Assembly (NCBI GenBank): GCA_964486685.1
Contig: CAZAOE010000010.1
Location: forward strand, 1-40,295
Length of the DNA stretch: 40,295 nucleotides
Direction of reading: 5' to 3'
From: JAIOTH01 sp964486685
GTDB lineage: Bacteria; Patescibacteriota; Patescibacteriia; UBA1558; S5-K13
In this document: piece after piece, positions 7,686 through 15,916 of the stretch
How the letters are laid out: each line of letters begins with the position of its first letter
How positions within the stretch are numbered: position 1 is the first letter of the stretch
Made by a program: the position numbers and the translations under genes
Notes under the pieces: model-generated
What the model was told of the DNA's origin: nothing
Databases searched by the model: none
The model's input: the letters and a program-made list of their open reading frames with translations, nothing else

Positions 7686-7785
7686 GTATGATTTTACAAA
7701 TACAAAAACTGAATAATAATAACAATCCTGGATAAATGCAGGCCTATTTTTGTATTTTAAAATCGGCCTGCCAGCCGATTTTTTT
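7686..7785 (+). ncRNA. Candidate small RNA or attenuated leader, about 100 nt
   Basis: A promoter and an intrinsic terminator bracket about 100 nt with no ORF. 7690-7708 pairs with 7747-7764 in a nearly perfect long helix. A small CCTG/CAGG hairpin lies near 7727-7742. The 3' strand of the long helix overlaps the 5' arm of the terminator (7759-7764), so the two folds are mutually exclusive, as in an attenuator. I do not recognise it as SRP, 6S or tmRNA. It could be a free small RNA or a leader upstream of the tRNA locus. Confidence 0.5.
7759..7785 (+). terminator. Terminator of the candidate small RNA
   Basis: AAAATCGGC pairs with GCCGATTTT around the loop CTGCCA, and the T-run continues to 7785. 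Confidence 0.8.
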
Positions 7786-7804
7786 AATTTAATAATTAAA
7801 TAAT

Positions 7805-7832
7805 TGCTAGATAGTTCAGTGGTAGAACCCTG
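7805..7832 (+). pseudogene. Partial tRNA-Asn copy (5' part)
   Basis: Twenty-seven of 28 bases equal the first 28 bases of the intact tRNA-Asn at 7957: acceptor strand, D-arm and the first anticodon-stem bases. Abutting palindromes then interrupt it (7828-7865, 7863-7886, then a weaker one to 7917). Sequence from 7917 (GTTAACGTAGATGT) again resembles the tRNA-Asn anticodon and variable region. No acceptor 3' strand follows directly. Confidence 0.7.
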
Positions 7833-7886
7833 TAATAATTCTCATTTCATTCGAATATTACAGGGCAGGCGCTACGCTGCCTGCCC
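7828..7886. repeat. Abutting palindromes interrupting a tRNA copy
   Basis: CCCTGTAATA (7828-7837) pairs with TATTACAGGG (7856-7865). GGGCAGGC (7863-7870) pairs with GCCTGCCC (7879-7886). The two palindromes share three bases. They sit at the anticodon-stem position of the partial tRNA-Asn copy. Confidence 0.65.
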
Positions 7887-7939
7887 CGTAAATTGAACAT
7901 AGTGAAATTTTATAGGGTTAACGTAGATGTTGCAGGCTT

Positions 7940-8044
7940 ACCCCGCCACCTTTTGTTGCTAGGTAGTTCAGTGGTAGAACCCTGCACTGTTAATGCAGAT
8001 GTCGCTGGTTCGAATCCAGCCCTAGCAGCCAAAGGTGACGGGGT
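7940..8044 (+). repeat. Inverted repeat flanking and extending tRNA-Asn
   Basis: ACCCCGCCACCTTTTGT (7940-7956) pairs with 8028-8044, with two mismatches and one G-U. A further GCAGG (7932-7936) can pair with CCTGC (8051-8055). The tRNA would sit at the tip of a long hairpin in the primary transcript. Confidence 0.65.
7957..8031 (+). tRNA. trnN: tRNA-Asn (GTT), CCA encoded
   Basis: Full cloverleaf of 75 nt. Acceptor TGCTAGG/CCTAGCA, D-arm GTTC/GAAC, anticodon stem CTGCA/TGCAG with loop CTGTTAA (anticodon GTT), T-arm GCTGG-TTCGAAT-CCAGC, discriminator G and an encoded CCA. U1-A72 and G73 fit bacterial tRNA-Asn. It is flanked by an inverted repeat (7940-7956 with 8028-8044, 15 of 17 positions pairing) that extends the acceptor stem and would base-pair the CCA end in the precursor. 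Fragments of the same tRNA lie on both sides. Confidence 0.95.
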
Positions 8045-8136
8045 GAAAATCCTGCTCCGACAGCCAATTAAGCAGAATTATATATATGTGAGAATCTTTA
8101 TCCGCCGTAGTCAAATTTAATTTGACGAAGACGGGT

Positions 8137-8150
8137 AGCCCTAGCAGCCA
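8137..8150 (+). pseudogene. Duplicated 3' end of tRNA-Asn
   Basis: AGCCCTAGCAGCCA is identical to the last 14 bases of the intact tRNA-Asn (8018-8031), 119 bp downstream. The interval holds another GCCA-ending stretch (8040-8068) and a palindrome (about 8102-8135, arms around GTAGTCAAATT/AATTTGACGAA). It ends one base before the minus-strand glycosyltransferase stop. Confidence 0.7.
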
Positions 8151-8151
8151 T

Positions 8152-9237
8152 TTATTTATTAAAAACTGCTAAAGTTTCTTGGGCTGATTTTTGCCAAGTA
8201 TATTTTTGCACTAAAATAAAATTTTTAGCGATAATATCCTCTCTTAATTCCTGGTCTAATAATAATTTTTTCATTTTAGAACTAATGCTGCCAATATTAT
8301 TTTCTGTAAAACAAGCATCATTTAAATTAAACTCTTTAAAAATATTACTGTCTAAAACTAAAACAGGTACTTGACATAACATAGCTTCTAAAATTGACAT
8401 TCCAAATCCTTCCAAAACACTTAAAAGGCAAAACAAACTAGCCTGCTTTAAAATCTTTATTTTATCTTCTTCACTAACCCAACCAATAATTTTAATATCT
8501 TTTTTATAAGACAAGTCCTCAATTACTTTTTTAATATCCTTATATCCAAAACCATATTTGCCCAGCAAAACTAATTGCAAATTATTCTGTTTTTCTTTTA
8601 ATTTATTCCAGGCCTGAATTAAATTAATAATATTTTTTTTGGACTCTAAACGACCAATATATAAAAGATAGTTCTGGTTTATTTGATACTTATTTAAAAC
8701 TTCAATATCTGCTAAAATATTCTGATATTTGACAAAATCAACCCCATGCGGAATTACAAAAATTTTATCTTCTCCTATTCCATAAAATTTTATAATATCC
8801 TTTTTAGTATTTAATGAGGGAGAAATAATGGCAGCGCTCTTATTTAGGGCACGAGCTCCTAATTTTAAAGACAATAATTGCATTAAGGAATAATATTTTG
8901 GAAAATATTCATAAGCCAAATCATGCCAAGTAATTACTTTTTTTAATTTAGTTAAAGGGGGGTTATGGGCTGGAGAAAAAAATAAATCTAAATTATATTT
9001 TCTTAAACCAAAACTTAAACGAATTAAAGTCCAAAATTTCTTTAAAGGCCATTTTAAAACAATATTATGGACTTGGGGATAATTTAAAAATTCTGCTGGT
9101 AATTCTTCTTGAGAAAATAAAAAATACTGATTCTGAGAATCAATATCTAAAAGATTTTTTATAATATAATAGGCATACCATTCTGTGCCTGTTTTTTGTT
9201 TTAAACTAATTCTACTGGCATCAACGCCTATTTTCAT
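8152..9237 (-). CDS. GT4-family glycosyltransferase
   Basis: A 361-residue GT-B enzyme; the start MKIGVDASRIS and KTGTEWYAYYI form the acceptor loop. LLYIGRLESKKNI starts the donor domain, and EX7E is EGFGMSILE (276-284). It probably adds a sugar to the same surface glycan as the GT4 cluster at 0.5-4 kb, though it is separated from it by the sugar transferase, rnpB and the tRNA. Its stop lies directly against the duplicated tRNA-Asn end, and the two transcripts converge. ATG start, no SD. Confidence 0.9.
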   Translation of the reverse strand: MKIGVDASRISLKQKTGTEWYAYYIIKNLLDIDSQNQYFLFSQEELPAEFLNYPQVHNIVLKWPLKKFWTLIRLSFGLRKYNLDLFFSPAHNPPLTKLKKVITWHDLAYEYFPKYYSLMQLLSLKLGARALNKSAAIISPSLNTKKDIIKFYGIGEDKIFVIPHGVDFVKYQNILADIEVLNKYQINQNYLLYIGRLESKKNIINLIQAWNKLKEKQNNLQLVLLGKYGFGYKDIKKVIEDLSYKKDIKIIGWVSEEDKIKILKQASLFCLLSVLEGFGMSILEAMLCQVPVLVLDSNIFKEFNLNDACFTENNIGSISSKMKKLLLDQELREDIIAKNFILVQKYTWQKSAQETLAVFNK

Positions 9238-9546
9238 ATAATTTTTTCAATATACTTATATTCAATTTACAATTATCCTGCCTACCGGCAGGCAGGCAAT
9301 TACCAATTTAAAATGTTCATTTAATAATCAATTATCAATAAAGTATCAATGAACAATTTACAATTACCAATGTAAAAAATAAAAAATGATAATTGATTAT
9401 TGTAAATTTAATTCAAATTGGAAATTGATCATTGTTAATTGATAATTGTATTAGTATAATTAGTATTCATCCTGTTAAATTATTGTTTCACAATAGTATT
9501 TAACAAGATGAATTCGTATATTGGCATCCTATATTCGTATTCATAC
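9238..9546. repeat. Spacer of repeated AT words plus a long hairpin
   Basis: No gene is visible. From 9255 to 9450 words such as AATTACCAATTTA, CAATTATCAAT and TGATAATTGAT recur in both orientations, giving many overlapping inverted repeats. A GC patch of the CCTGCC/GGCAGG type is at 9277-9297. At 9466-9512 TTCATCCTGTTAAAT pairs with ATTTAACAAGATGAA around an inner ATTGT/ACAAT stem. That hairpin lies 35 bp past the stop of the mreB paralogue and may end its transcript. The TTAGTATAATTAGTATT word recurs near 29790 and 33530. Confidence 0.6.
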
Positions 9547-10560
9547 CTATTTCGCAGAAAGAATGCTACGTTTATAAGCATTCAAATTTTCCAAAGCTAT
9601 ACCAGTACCCTTAACCACACAAAGATATGGCCTATCTGCAACATAAGCTGGAACTCCAGTGGCCTGAGATAATAGTTTGTCTATATTTCTTAATTGAGCC
9701 GTACCGCCAGATAAAATCATCCCTTTTTCCATTACATCAGCGGAAAGTTCTGGAGGGGTATTATATAAAACTGTTTTAACTGTTGATATAATACCAGCTA
9801 ATTCGTGTTGCAAAGCTTCTGTTATATCATCAGAGCTAATTGTCAAAGCCCGAGGAAGGCCCGAAATAATATCCCGCCCTTTTATTTCCATGCTCATCTT
9901 ATCCTTATCCTCTAAAAACAAAGCTGAACCAATTTTTATTTTAATATTCTCAGCAGAAGTTTCCCCAATAGCTAAACTATATTTCTTTTTAATATACTCC
10001 ATAATAGCTGCATCAAATTTTGTTCCCCCTATTCTTACAGAAGTACAAGTAACAATTCCCCCCAAAGATATAACAGCTATTTCCGTAGTTCCACCGCCCA
10101 ATTCTATAATCATATGTCCAGAAGCCAAACCAATTGGTATTTCTGCACCAATAGCTGATGCTAAGGGCTGTTTAATAATATAAGCGGCCTTGGCTCCGGA
10201 AGCAATAGTTGCACTAATAACTGCTCGTCTTTCAGTAGAGGTAATTCCAGCCGGCACGGAAATCATAACTTCTGGTCTAAAAAGTTTTATGCCTGATAAG
10301 GCCTTATTAATAAAATAGCGCAACATACTTTCCGTAATCCGATAATCAGCAATCACCCCATCTTTTAAGGGCCGGTGAGCTATAATAGAATCAGGGGTGC
10401 GACCAATCATTTCTTTGGCTTCATTGCCCACAGCTAAAACTTTTTTATCTACTAAAGAAATAGCCACCACCGAAGGTTCATTAATAATAATTCCCTTCTT
10501 AGGAACATAAACCAAAGTAGTAGTAGTACCTAAATCTATTCCTATTTTTTTTCTTAACAT
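9547..10560 (-). CDS. MreB-family actin homologue (second paralogue)
   Basis: MreB forms membrane-associated filaments that guide cell-wall synthesis. The 337 residues contain the phosphate-1 loop IDLGTTTT (8-15), GITSTERRAV with the conserved E110, and the adenosine motif MILSGGTAQL near the C-terminus. In the phosphate-2 loop the usual DIGGGTTE is ELGGGTTE: Asp to Glu at 153. It is clearly diverged from the mreB at 14763 and may be an Mbl-like specialised copy. It lies downstream of greA and mrdA in the same orientation, in the cell-shape region. ATG start, no SD. Confidence 0.92.
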   Translation of the reverse strand: MLRKKIGIDLGTTTTLVYVPKKGIIINEPSVVAISLVDKKVLAVGNEAKEMIGRTPDSIIAHRPLKDGVIADYRITESMLRYFINKALSGIKLFRPEVMISVPAGITSTERRAVISATIASGAKAAYIIKQPLASAIGAEIPIGLASGHMIIELGGGTTEIAVISLGGIVTCTSVRIGGTKFDAAIMEYIKKKYSLAIGETSAENIKIKIGSALFLEDKDKMSMEIKGRDIISGLPRALTISSDDITEALQHELAGIISTVKTVLYNTPPELSADVMEKGMILSGGTAQLRNIDKLLSQATGVPAYVADRPYLCVVKGTGIALENLNAYKRSILSAK

Positions 10561-10689
10561 AAGCTTAATTATTAGTCGTTAATCATTGGGAAAATAATTT
10601 TTAAAAAACATTATTCCTATTAACTAATACTTATTTATCTTTATCAAAACAATTTTGCGTTTTGAGTTTTTCGTTTTAAATTCTATTAA

Positions 10690-11157
10690 CTATTTACTAA
10701 TCTCTAAAATTTTACATTTAATTTTCCCCCTGGGAACCTCTACTTCAAATTCTACTCCTTTTTTCTTACCAATTAAAGATTCCCCCAACGGAGAATTATA
10801 TGATATTTTATCATTTAATGGATCTGATTCTGTGGCCCCAACAATCTTAAACTTCTTTTCCTGACCATCAAATAAAACTTTAATATCAGAACCAATATTA
10901 ATTAAATCGTGATTTGCATTAGATTCATCAACTATTTTTGAGGTTTTTAAAAGATATTCCAATTCTAAAATTTTACCTTCAATAAAGCCCTGTTCTTCTT
11001 TAGCGTCTTGATATTCGGCATTTTCTGACAAATCTCCAAATTCTCTAGCCCGATCTATTCTTTTAGCCACGCTTGGTCTTTTAACGATTTTTAACTCCTG
11101 AAGCTCTGCTTTAACTTTTTCTAAACCCCTAGCTGTCAAATAATTTATTTCTGCCAT
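10690..11157 (-). CDS. greA: Transcription elongation factor GreA
   Basis: GreA enters the RNA polymerase secondary channel and stimulates cleavage of backtracked transcripts. The 155 residues match the family length. The N-terminal coiled coil (about 1-75) includes RAREFGDLSENAEYQDAKEE, with the acidic tip residues D and E of the GDLSENAEY motif. The C-terminal FKBP-like domain contains YNSPLGESLIGKKKG. It lies between mrdA and the second mreB on the same strand with spacers of about 105-130 bp. ATG start without SD. Confidence 0.96.
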   Translation of the reverse strand: MAEINYLTARGLEKVKAELQELKIVKRPSVAKRIDRAREFGDLSENAEYQDAKEEQGFIEGKILELEYLLKTSKIVDESNANHDLINIGSDIKVLFDGQEKKFKIVGATESDPLNDKISYNSPLGESLIGKKKGVEFEVEVPRGKIKCKILEISK

Positions 11158-11264
11158 ATACTTCTGTTTGAATTATTAATTAAATTTAATGCTCAATTTA
11201 CTCAAAATAATAACTAAAAATAGCCATTTCCTTAATTAGTTATAGATTAATGACATAAAAAGAG

Positions 11265-13205
11265 CTAGTCCTCTAAAATATGCTCTCTGTCTCTAAAATA
11301 CCATAATAAAATGTCTCTAGCAAGAGGAACAGCCACACTAGAACCTTCTCCGCCCTCTTCTATTAAAATGGTCAATACTATTTCTGGATCATCATTGGGC
11401 GCATATCCAGTAAACCAGGCATGGGTTTGATTGTTAGAACCAAATTGGGCTGTACCGGTTTTTCCAGCAGACGTTACAGGTAAAGTGGATAAATATTGAG
11501 CACTGCCGGAAATAACTGACGCTCTTAATCCTTCTCTAATAATAACTATATTGTCTTCAGATATAAAATCCTTATCTTTTATAACTGGCTGAATATAATA
11601 TACATTTTGATCTTCTACAAATCCTTCTAATAATCTGGGCTCATATAGTATGCCTTTATTAGCCATTACTGAAGTAAACATAGCTACTTGTAAGGGGGTA
11701 ACTAAAATATCTCCCTGACCAATGCTTAAATGGTAGGTGTCTCCAATATACCAGAGCTCATCTTTAACTGTTTCTTTCCATTCTTTACTCGGTAAAAACC
11801 CCTTAGCTTCACTAGGCAAATCTATGCCCATTTTTTCTCCCATTCCAAATTTTCTCGCATAAAAATTTATTTTTTCCAAACCCAAACCTAAAAATTCTTT
11901 ATAGCCACCACCAATATTATAAAAAAATGTATTTACTGAATTAGCTATGGCTTTTTTCACATTAGTCAAACCATGTCCCTCGCTTTTCCAGTCTGGAAAG
12001 AACCACTGTCCCACCCAAATACCACCAGTACTTAAAAAACTAGTATTCTCATCTATAATTCCATCTTCTAACCCAGCAGCCGCCATAATAATTTTAAAAG
12101 TTGAGCCCGGTGGATACTCTCCCAAAACTGCCCGAAAAAACATTGGCTGATTAGGGTCTTGAACAATGCTTTGATAAGTTTCTTCTGAAAGCTTTTCAGA
12201 AAATATATTATTATCAAATGTTGGTAAACTAACTAAAGCCAAAACAGAACCATCTTTAGGATCAATGGCCACAACGCTCCCCTTTTTTAAATTGAATCTT
12301 TTCAATGTAGCTAATAATAAATCCGTAGCTTTAATTTGTAAATCTATATCTAAAGCTAAAACTAAATTTCTACCTTCTGTAGAGTCTTCTCTGGCTAACT
12401 CTTTAATTTCTTTTCCTAAAGAATCAACTTCTATCTTCTTTTTTCCAAATTCACCCCTTAAGATGCTTTCATAAGAGCATTCTAAACCACTTTGACCTAT
12501 TTTATCATCAAAATAATAACCGTCATCTCTTAATTCCCGATATTCTTCTTCAGAAATGCTCCCCATATATCCCAAAATATGAGACAAATATCCCTGATAA
12601 GGGTATTCTCTTTTATGACCGATAACTACAGATATACCTCTTAAATCTTGCGCTAAAACCATTAAATTCATGGCTTGTTCATACTGCAAGGATTCTTTAA
12701 TAATTCTGGGTTGAAAATTTTCTAAAACATTATCAGAAAGATAATCTGCTAAATTTATTTTTTCTCCATTTAATTTTTCGGCTAATTTTCTTTCTATCTC
12801 CAATAACTCTTCTTGATCCTCTGGTAAATCCACGGGCATAACCTCTAAAGAAAACTTGGCGCTATTTCTTAACAGGGCCTTAAAATTAGTATCATATATA
12901 ATTCCTCTACGCGGTTCTATTCTTTTAATTCGAATCCTATTGCCATCAGCTATAAGTCTATAATCATCTCCTTTTATTATTTGCAAATAAAAAATTCTAA
13001 AAAAAATTATACACCATGCAAAAACTAAAATAAAAATCAATATAACAAATTTTCTTTTATTAATAAAAAGTCCTAATTTTTTCTGTTCTTCTCCAAAGGT
13101 ATCAAAAAAATCTCCAGCTGTCCGATTAAAATTATAATCTTTAACTTCTGGCATTTTTTTACCCTTAACAATAGATGGTAATTTTGAAATTTCAAAATCT
13201 TCCAT
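11265..13205 (-). CDS. mrdA: Penicillin-binding protein 2, elongasome transpeptidase
   Basis: This class B PBP cross-links peptidoglycan during elongation together with RodA and MreBCD. The 646 residues begin with a cytoplasmic tail of about 50 residues and one transmembrane helix (53-77). The dimerisation domain includes RRGIIYD (99-105). The catalytic domain has STFK (nucleophile S368), SVN (423-425) and KTG (582-584), so it looks active. It starts one base after the mreD stop, in an mreB-mreC-mreD-mrdA order typical of the elongation cluster. RodA is not in the window. ATG start, no SD. Confidence 0.95.
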   Translation of the reverse strand: MEDFEISKLPSIVKGKKMPEVKDYNFNRTAGDFFDTFGEEQKKLGLFINKRKFVILIFILVFAWCIIFFRIFYLQIIKGDDYRLIADGNRIRIKRIEPRRGIIYDTNFKALLRNSAKFSLEVMPVDLPEDQEELLEIERKLAEKLNGEKINLADYLSDNVLENFQPRIIKESLQYEQAMNLMVLAQDLRGISVVIGHKREYPYQGYLSHILGYMGSISEEEYRELRDDGYYFDDKIGQSGLECSYESILRGEFGKKKIEVDSLGKEIKELAREDSTEGRNLVLALDIDLQIKATDLLLATLKRFNLKKGSVVAIDPKDGSVLALVSLPTFDNNIFSEKLSEETYQSIVQDPNQPMFFRAVLGEYPPGSTFKIIMAAAGLEDGIIDENTSFLSTGGIWVGQWFFPDWKSEGHGLTNVKKAIANSVNTFFYNIGGGYKEFLGLGLEKINFYARKFGMGEKMGIDLPSEAKGFLPSKEWKETVKDELWYIGDTYHLSIGQGDILVTPLQVAMFTSVMANKGILYEPRLLEGFVEDQNVYYIQPVIKDKDFISEDNIVIIREGLRASVISGSAQYLSTLPVTSAGKTGTAQFGSNNQTHAWFTGYAPNDDPEIVLTILIEEGGEGSSVAVPLARDILLWYFRDREHILED

Positions 13206-13206
13206 A

Positions 13207-13719
13207 TTAAGACCCTATCATTATAAATTTATTCTTCGTTTTAGACGAAAATAAATGAATTAATTTATATATAATCAAGCTAATTATTAAATTAATACTT
13301 AGGGCAATCAAAAAATCTTTAAAAGCGACATTCCACTTGAAAAGATAATTCCCTTGGCTCAAAATTTTAATTAAAATATTAAAAAGATAATAAACAATGT
13401 GAAAAATAATAAAGCCCAAAAAATTAAGCAATAAATAAGTTATTAATCGACCATTAGGTAAAATATTATGATAAAAATAATAAAGCACTAGGGCCACCAC
13501 TAAAAAAGATACAAAATGAACTCCAAAATTTAAAGTAAATAAATCTGTTAAGAGTCCCCCAACTCCCACAACTATTAAGGCATGATTAATGTCGTCAAAA
13601 AATATTAAATAAACCAAAAATAAAAAAAGTAAATTTATTTTTATATCCCGCATATATAAACTTACCTGTAAGATTGCAAATACTAAACTTAAAATTAAAA
13701 TTTTAATTTTATTTTTCAT
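13207..13719 (-). CDS. mreD: Rod shape-determining membrane protein MreD
   Basis: Small integral membrane partner of MreC in the elongasome. The 170 residues are almost wholly hydrophobic, with about five predicted helices. Sequence conservation in this family is low; the assignment rests on topology, size and position between mreC and mrdA. The start ATG overlaps the mreC TGA stop (ATGA), indicating translational coupling and showing that TGA is read as a stop. Confidence 0.85.
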   Translation of the reverse strand: MKNKIKILILSLVFAILQVSLYMRDIKINLLFLFLVYLIFFDDINHALIVVGVGGLLTDLFTLNFGVHFVSFLVVALVLYYFYHNILPNGRLITYLLLNFLGFIIFHIVYYLFNILIKILSQGNYLFKWNVAFKDFLIALSINLIISLIIYKLIHLFSSKTKNKFIMIGS

Positions 13720-14519
13720 TGTTCCAAAATAATACTAACAAAATTCATATTTTGATAATCTAATAAAGGATAAACAACGGCCGTCTTAAAAAAATCTCCC
13801 TCTGCTAAAATAATTTCTTTAACCTGACCAATTACCAAATCTTTAGGAATATTGTCTTCTAAACCCGAGGAAATAATAATATCCCCTTCCTTAATATTGA
13901 CATCAACTGGTATATAATCCATTTCTAAACCATAATCTAAATCTCCCTTAACCACTCCGTTAATGTTTTCCTCTCCTTGAATAGTAGCTGTAATTAAACT
14001 ATTTTTATCTGATAATAATAAAACATCAGCCGTCCACTCTTTGACTTCAATAATTTTGCCAACAATAATTCCTGGTCCAAAAATAACTGGCATGCCTGCT
14101 CTAATTCCATCATTAAAGCCCCTGTCAATAATTAATAAATTATCTTCTCCCAAATAAAAGCCGGATATTACTTTAGCTAAAATTAATTTTCTTTCAGAGG
14201 TTTTAAAATAATTTAATTCTTCTTTTAAAATCTCGTTCTCATTTTCTAAGCTCTTTAAAAAAGCAAAATCAATAATATATTTTCTTAATTCTTCTTTTAG
14301 ATTATCATTTTCCGATTTAATTTCTTCATAATGAAAAATAGTATAAAAATAGGATCTAGTGCTGCGGCTAATTTTATAAATTTGCCCTCGCACTGGATTA
14401 AATCCTTTGATAACTAAGCCCTCTACTGGTATTAAAATTTTAGTATAATGAAGAACTATAATTAAAAGACCAATAGCTAGAAGATAAAATAAATTTTTTT
14501 TATTTAGAATTATTAGCAT
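13716..14519 (-). CDS. mreC: Cell-shape protein MreC
   Basis: MreC is a bitopic scaffold that links MreB filaments to PBP2. The 267 residues have a short cytoplasmic N-terminus, one transmembrane helix (about 9-27) and a coiled coil rich in E, N and L (about 65-110). The beta-domain pair includes ISGFYLGEDNLLIIDRG and PVIFGPGIIVGKII. Length is typical. It overlaps mreD by four bases and follows mreB after a 243-bp spacer. ATG start without SD. Confidence 0.93.
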   Translation of the reverse strand: MLIILNKKNLFYLLAIGLLIIVLHYTKILIPVEGLVIKGFNPVRGQIYKISRSTRSYFYTIFHYEEIKSENDNLKEELRKYIIDFAFLKSLENENEILKEELNYFKTSERKLILAKVISGFYLGEDNLLIIDRGFNDGIRAGMPVIFGPGIIVGKIIEVKEWTADVLLLSDKNSLITATIQGEENINGVVKGDLDYGLEMDYIPVDVNIKEGDIIISSGLEDNIPKDLVIGQVKEIILAEGDFFKTAVVYPLLDYQNMNFVSIILEQ

Positions 14520-14762
14520 AAATTTATCCGCACGCCTATTTAAAATAGATATATGCTCATCAATATTAATATTTATTGCTGATTATTCAGCTCACAATAA
14601 TATCAAATAAATAGGTGTTGGAATTTACCCCACACCAGAAAGCCCCAAACTCCTACTTGGGGAGCTTCACTTTAAAAATTAAAAATCATCAGATTTACTA
14701 AATTAACTATTTTAAATTACAAATTTTATCCCCTAACTTAACTAAGAGGGAGAAGTAAGCTT
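14520..14762. other. Spacer between mreB and mreC
   Basis: No gene. On the minus strand AAGCTCCCC and GGGGCTT (about 14638-14672) form a hairpin around GTAGGAGT, followed only by TCTGG, so it is a weak terminator at best. It could instead be a processing site between mreB and mreC messages. Confidence 0.4.
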
Positions 14763-15818
14763 TTAATTTTTATAAGATTCATCTTTAGTAGGAGGCAAAA
14801 CCAATTCTTTTAAATTATCAAAATCTTCTAAAACTATTCCTATTCCTCGAACCACGGTGGTTAAAGAATCGTCGGCAATAATAACTGGAATTTTAGTTTC
14901 TTCATAAATCAATTTGTCTAGCTCTCTTAACATAGCTCCACCCCCAGACAAAACCATACCGCGTTGATATAAATCTGAAACTAATTCTGGAGGGGTTTCT
15001 TCCACAACATCTTTAATGGCATTAATAATAACGGCAATAGAGCCACTAATGGCCTCTTGCACTTCATCGCTTTTAATGATTATTTCTTTAGGAAGTCCGT
15101 TTAATAAATTTCTACCCCTAATTTTTGATTTTAAGGCCTTGGCTAAGGTTTTTACCGTACCAACATTTATTTTGGCTTTTTCAGAAGATCTTTCTCCTAA
15201 AAACATATTATATTTTTCTCGCACATAATTACCAATATCTTCGTCTAATTTTTCTCCCGCTACTTTTAAAGATTTAGAGGTTACAATGCCACCCAAAGAA
15301 ATAACTGCAATCTCGGTTTTGCCACCCCCAATTTCCACAATCATATTGCCATTGGGTTCCTGAATTGGCAAACGGCTTCCTACGGCCGCAGCAATGGGTT
15401 GCTCTATTAAAAAAACTTCTCGCGCTCCAGCATTAGTAGCTACATCCTCAACGGCTTTTCTTTCCACTTCTGTAATATCCAAAGGAATTCCAATTATAAT
15501 TCTAGGCCGCGGTATCAAAGAAAAGGACTCTTTATGAATTTTTTCAATAAAATAACGCATCATTTTTTCAGCTACTTCAAAGTCAGAAATAATACCATTA
15601 CGCAAGGGCTGAACAGCTAAAATATGTCCCGGGGTTTTTCCAATCATTCTCTTGGCATCCTCTCCTACGGATAGAATTTGATCTGTTCTGGTATTAATAG
15701 CCACCACTGAGGGCTCATTGACTATAATCCCTTTGTCTTTAACATAAACCAAGGTATTAGAAGTACCCAAATCTACAGCAATGTCTTTAGAAAATTTTCC
15801 AAAAAATGAATTAAACAT
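14763..15818 (-). CDS. mreB: Rod shape-determining protein MreB
   Basis: Actin-like ATPase of the elongasome, 351 residues from the ATG at 15818. A TTG six codons upstream is possible but would extend the protein into repeat DNA. The phosphate-1 loop is VDLGTSNT (15-22) and the catalytic-site Glu is in TEVERKAV (about 119). The phosphate-2 loop reads EIGGGKTE rather than DIGGGTTE, so Asp is replaced by Glu (162) and Thr by Lys (167). An MVLSGGGAML adenosine motif follows. The N-terminal FNSFFGKFS could be a membrane-binding amphipathic segment. It heads the mreBCD-mrdA cluster. Confidence 0.94.
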   Translation of the reverse strand: MFNSFFGKFSKDIAVDLGTSNTLVYVKDKGIIVNEPSVVAINTRTDQILSVGEDAKRMIGKTPGHILAVQPLRNGIISDFEVAEKMMRYFIEKIHKESFSLIPRPRIIIGIPLDITEVERKAVEDVATNAGAREVFLIEQPIAAAVGSRLPIQEPNGNMIVEIGGGKTEIAVISLGGIVTSKSLKVAGEKLDEDIGNYVREKYNMFLGERSSEKAKINVGTVKTLAKALKSKIRGRNLLNGLPKEIIIKSDEVQEAISGSIAVIINAIKDVVEETPPELVSDLYQRGMVLSGGGAMLRELDKLIYEETKIPVIIADDSLTTVVRGIGIVLEDFDNLKELVLPPTKDESYKN

Positions 15819-15827
15819 AAGTTTTTT

Positions 15828-15907
15828 AATTACCAATTTTACCCCTTTTGTCCTCCGGACATCTCCCCCTAAATTAGGGGGAGAATTAAAGAGGGGGTAA
15901 AATTGGT
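15828..15907. repeat. Nested palindromes between proS and mreB
   Basis: Outer arms ACCAATTTTACCCC (15832-15845) and GGGGTAAAATTGGT (15894-15907) pair over 14 bp. They enclose a perfect 23-base palindrome (15862-15884, arms TCTCCCCCTAA/TTAGGGGGAGA). The whole unit fills the spacer between the proS stop and the mreB start. It could end proS-side transcription or regulate mreB. Confidence 0.6.
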
Positions 15908-15916
15908 TATTGGTAA

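Noticed and set aside
7893..8120. 75-codon open frame across the tRNA locus
   Set aside because: It reads straight through the intact tRNA-Asn and palindromes; no protein features.
7957..8150. Integrated genetic element at the tRNA-Asn attachment site
   Set aside because: The 14-base 3' duplication looks like an att site, but only about 105 bp separate the copies and no integrase gene is present; a small unknown element remains possible.
13716..13719. UGA recoded as glycine as in some CPR lineages
   Set aside because: mreC ends in TGA overlapping the mreD ATG, and the recognisable proteins are complete with the standard bacterial code.
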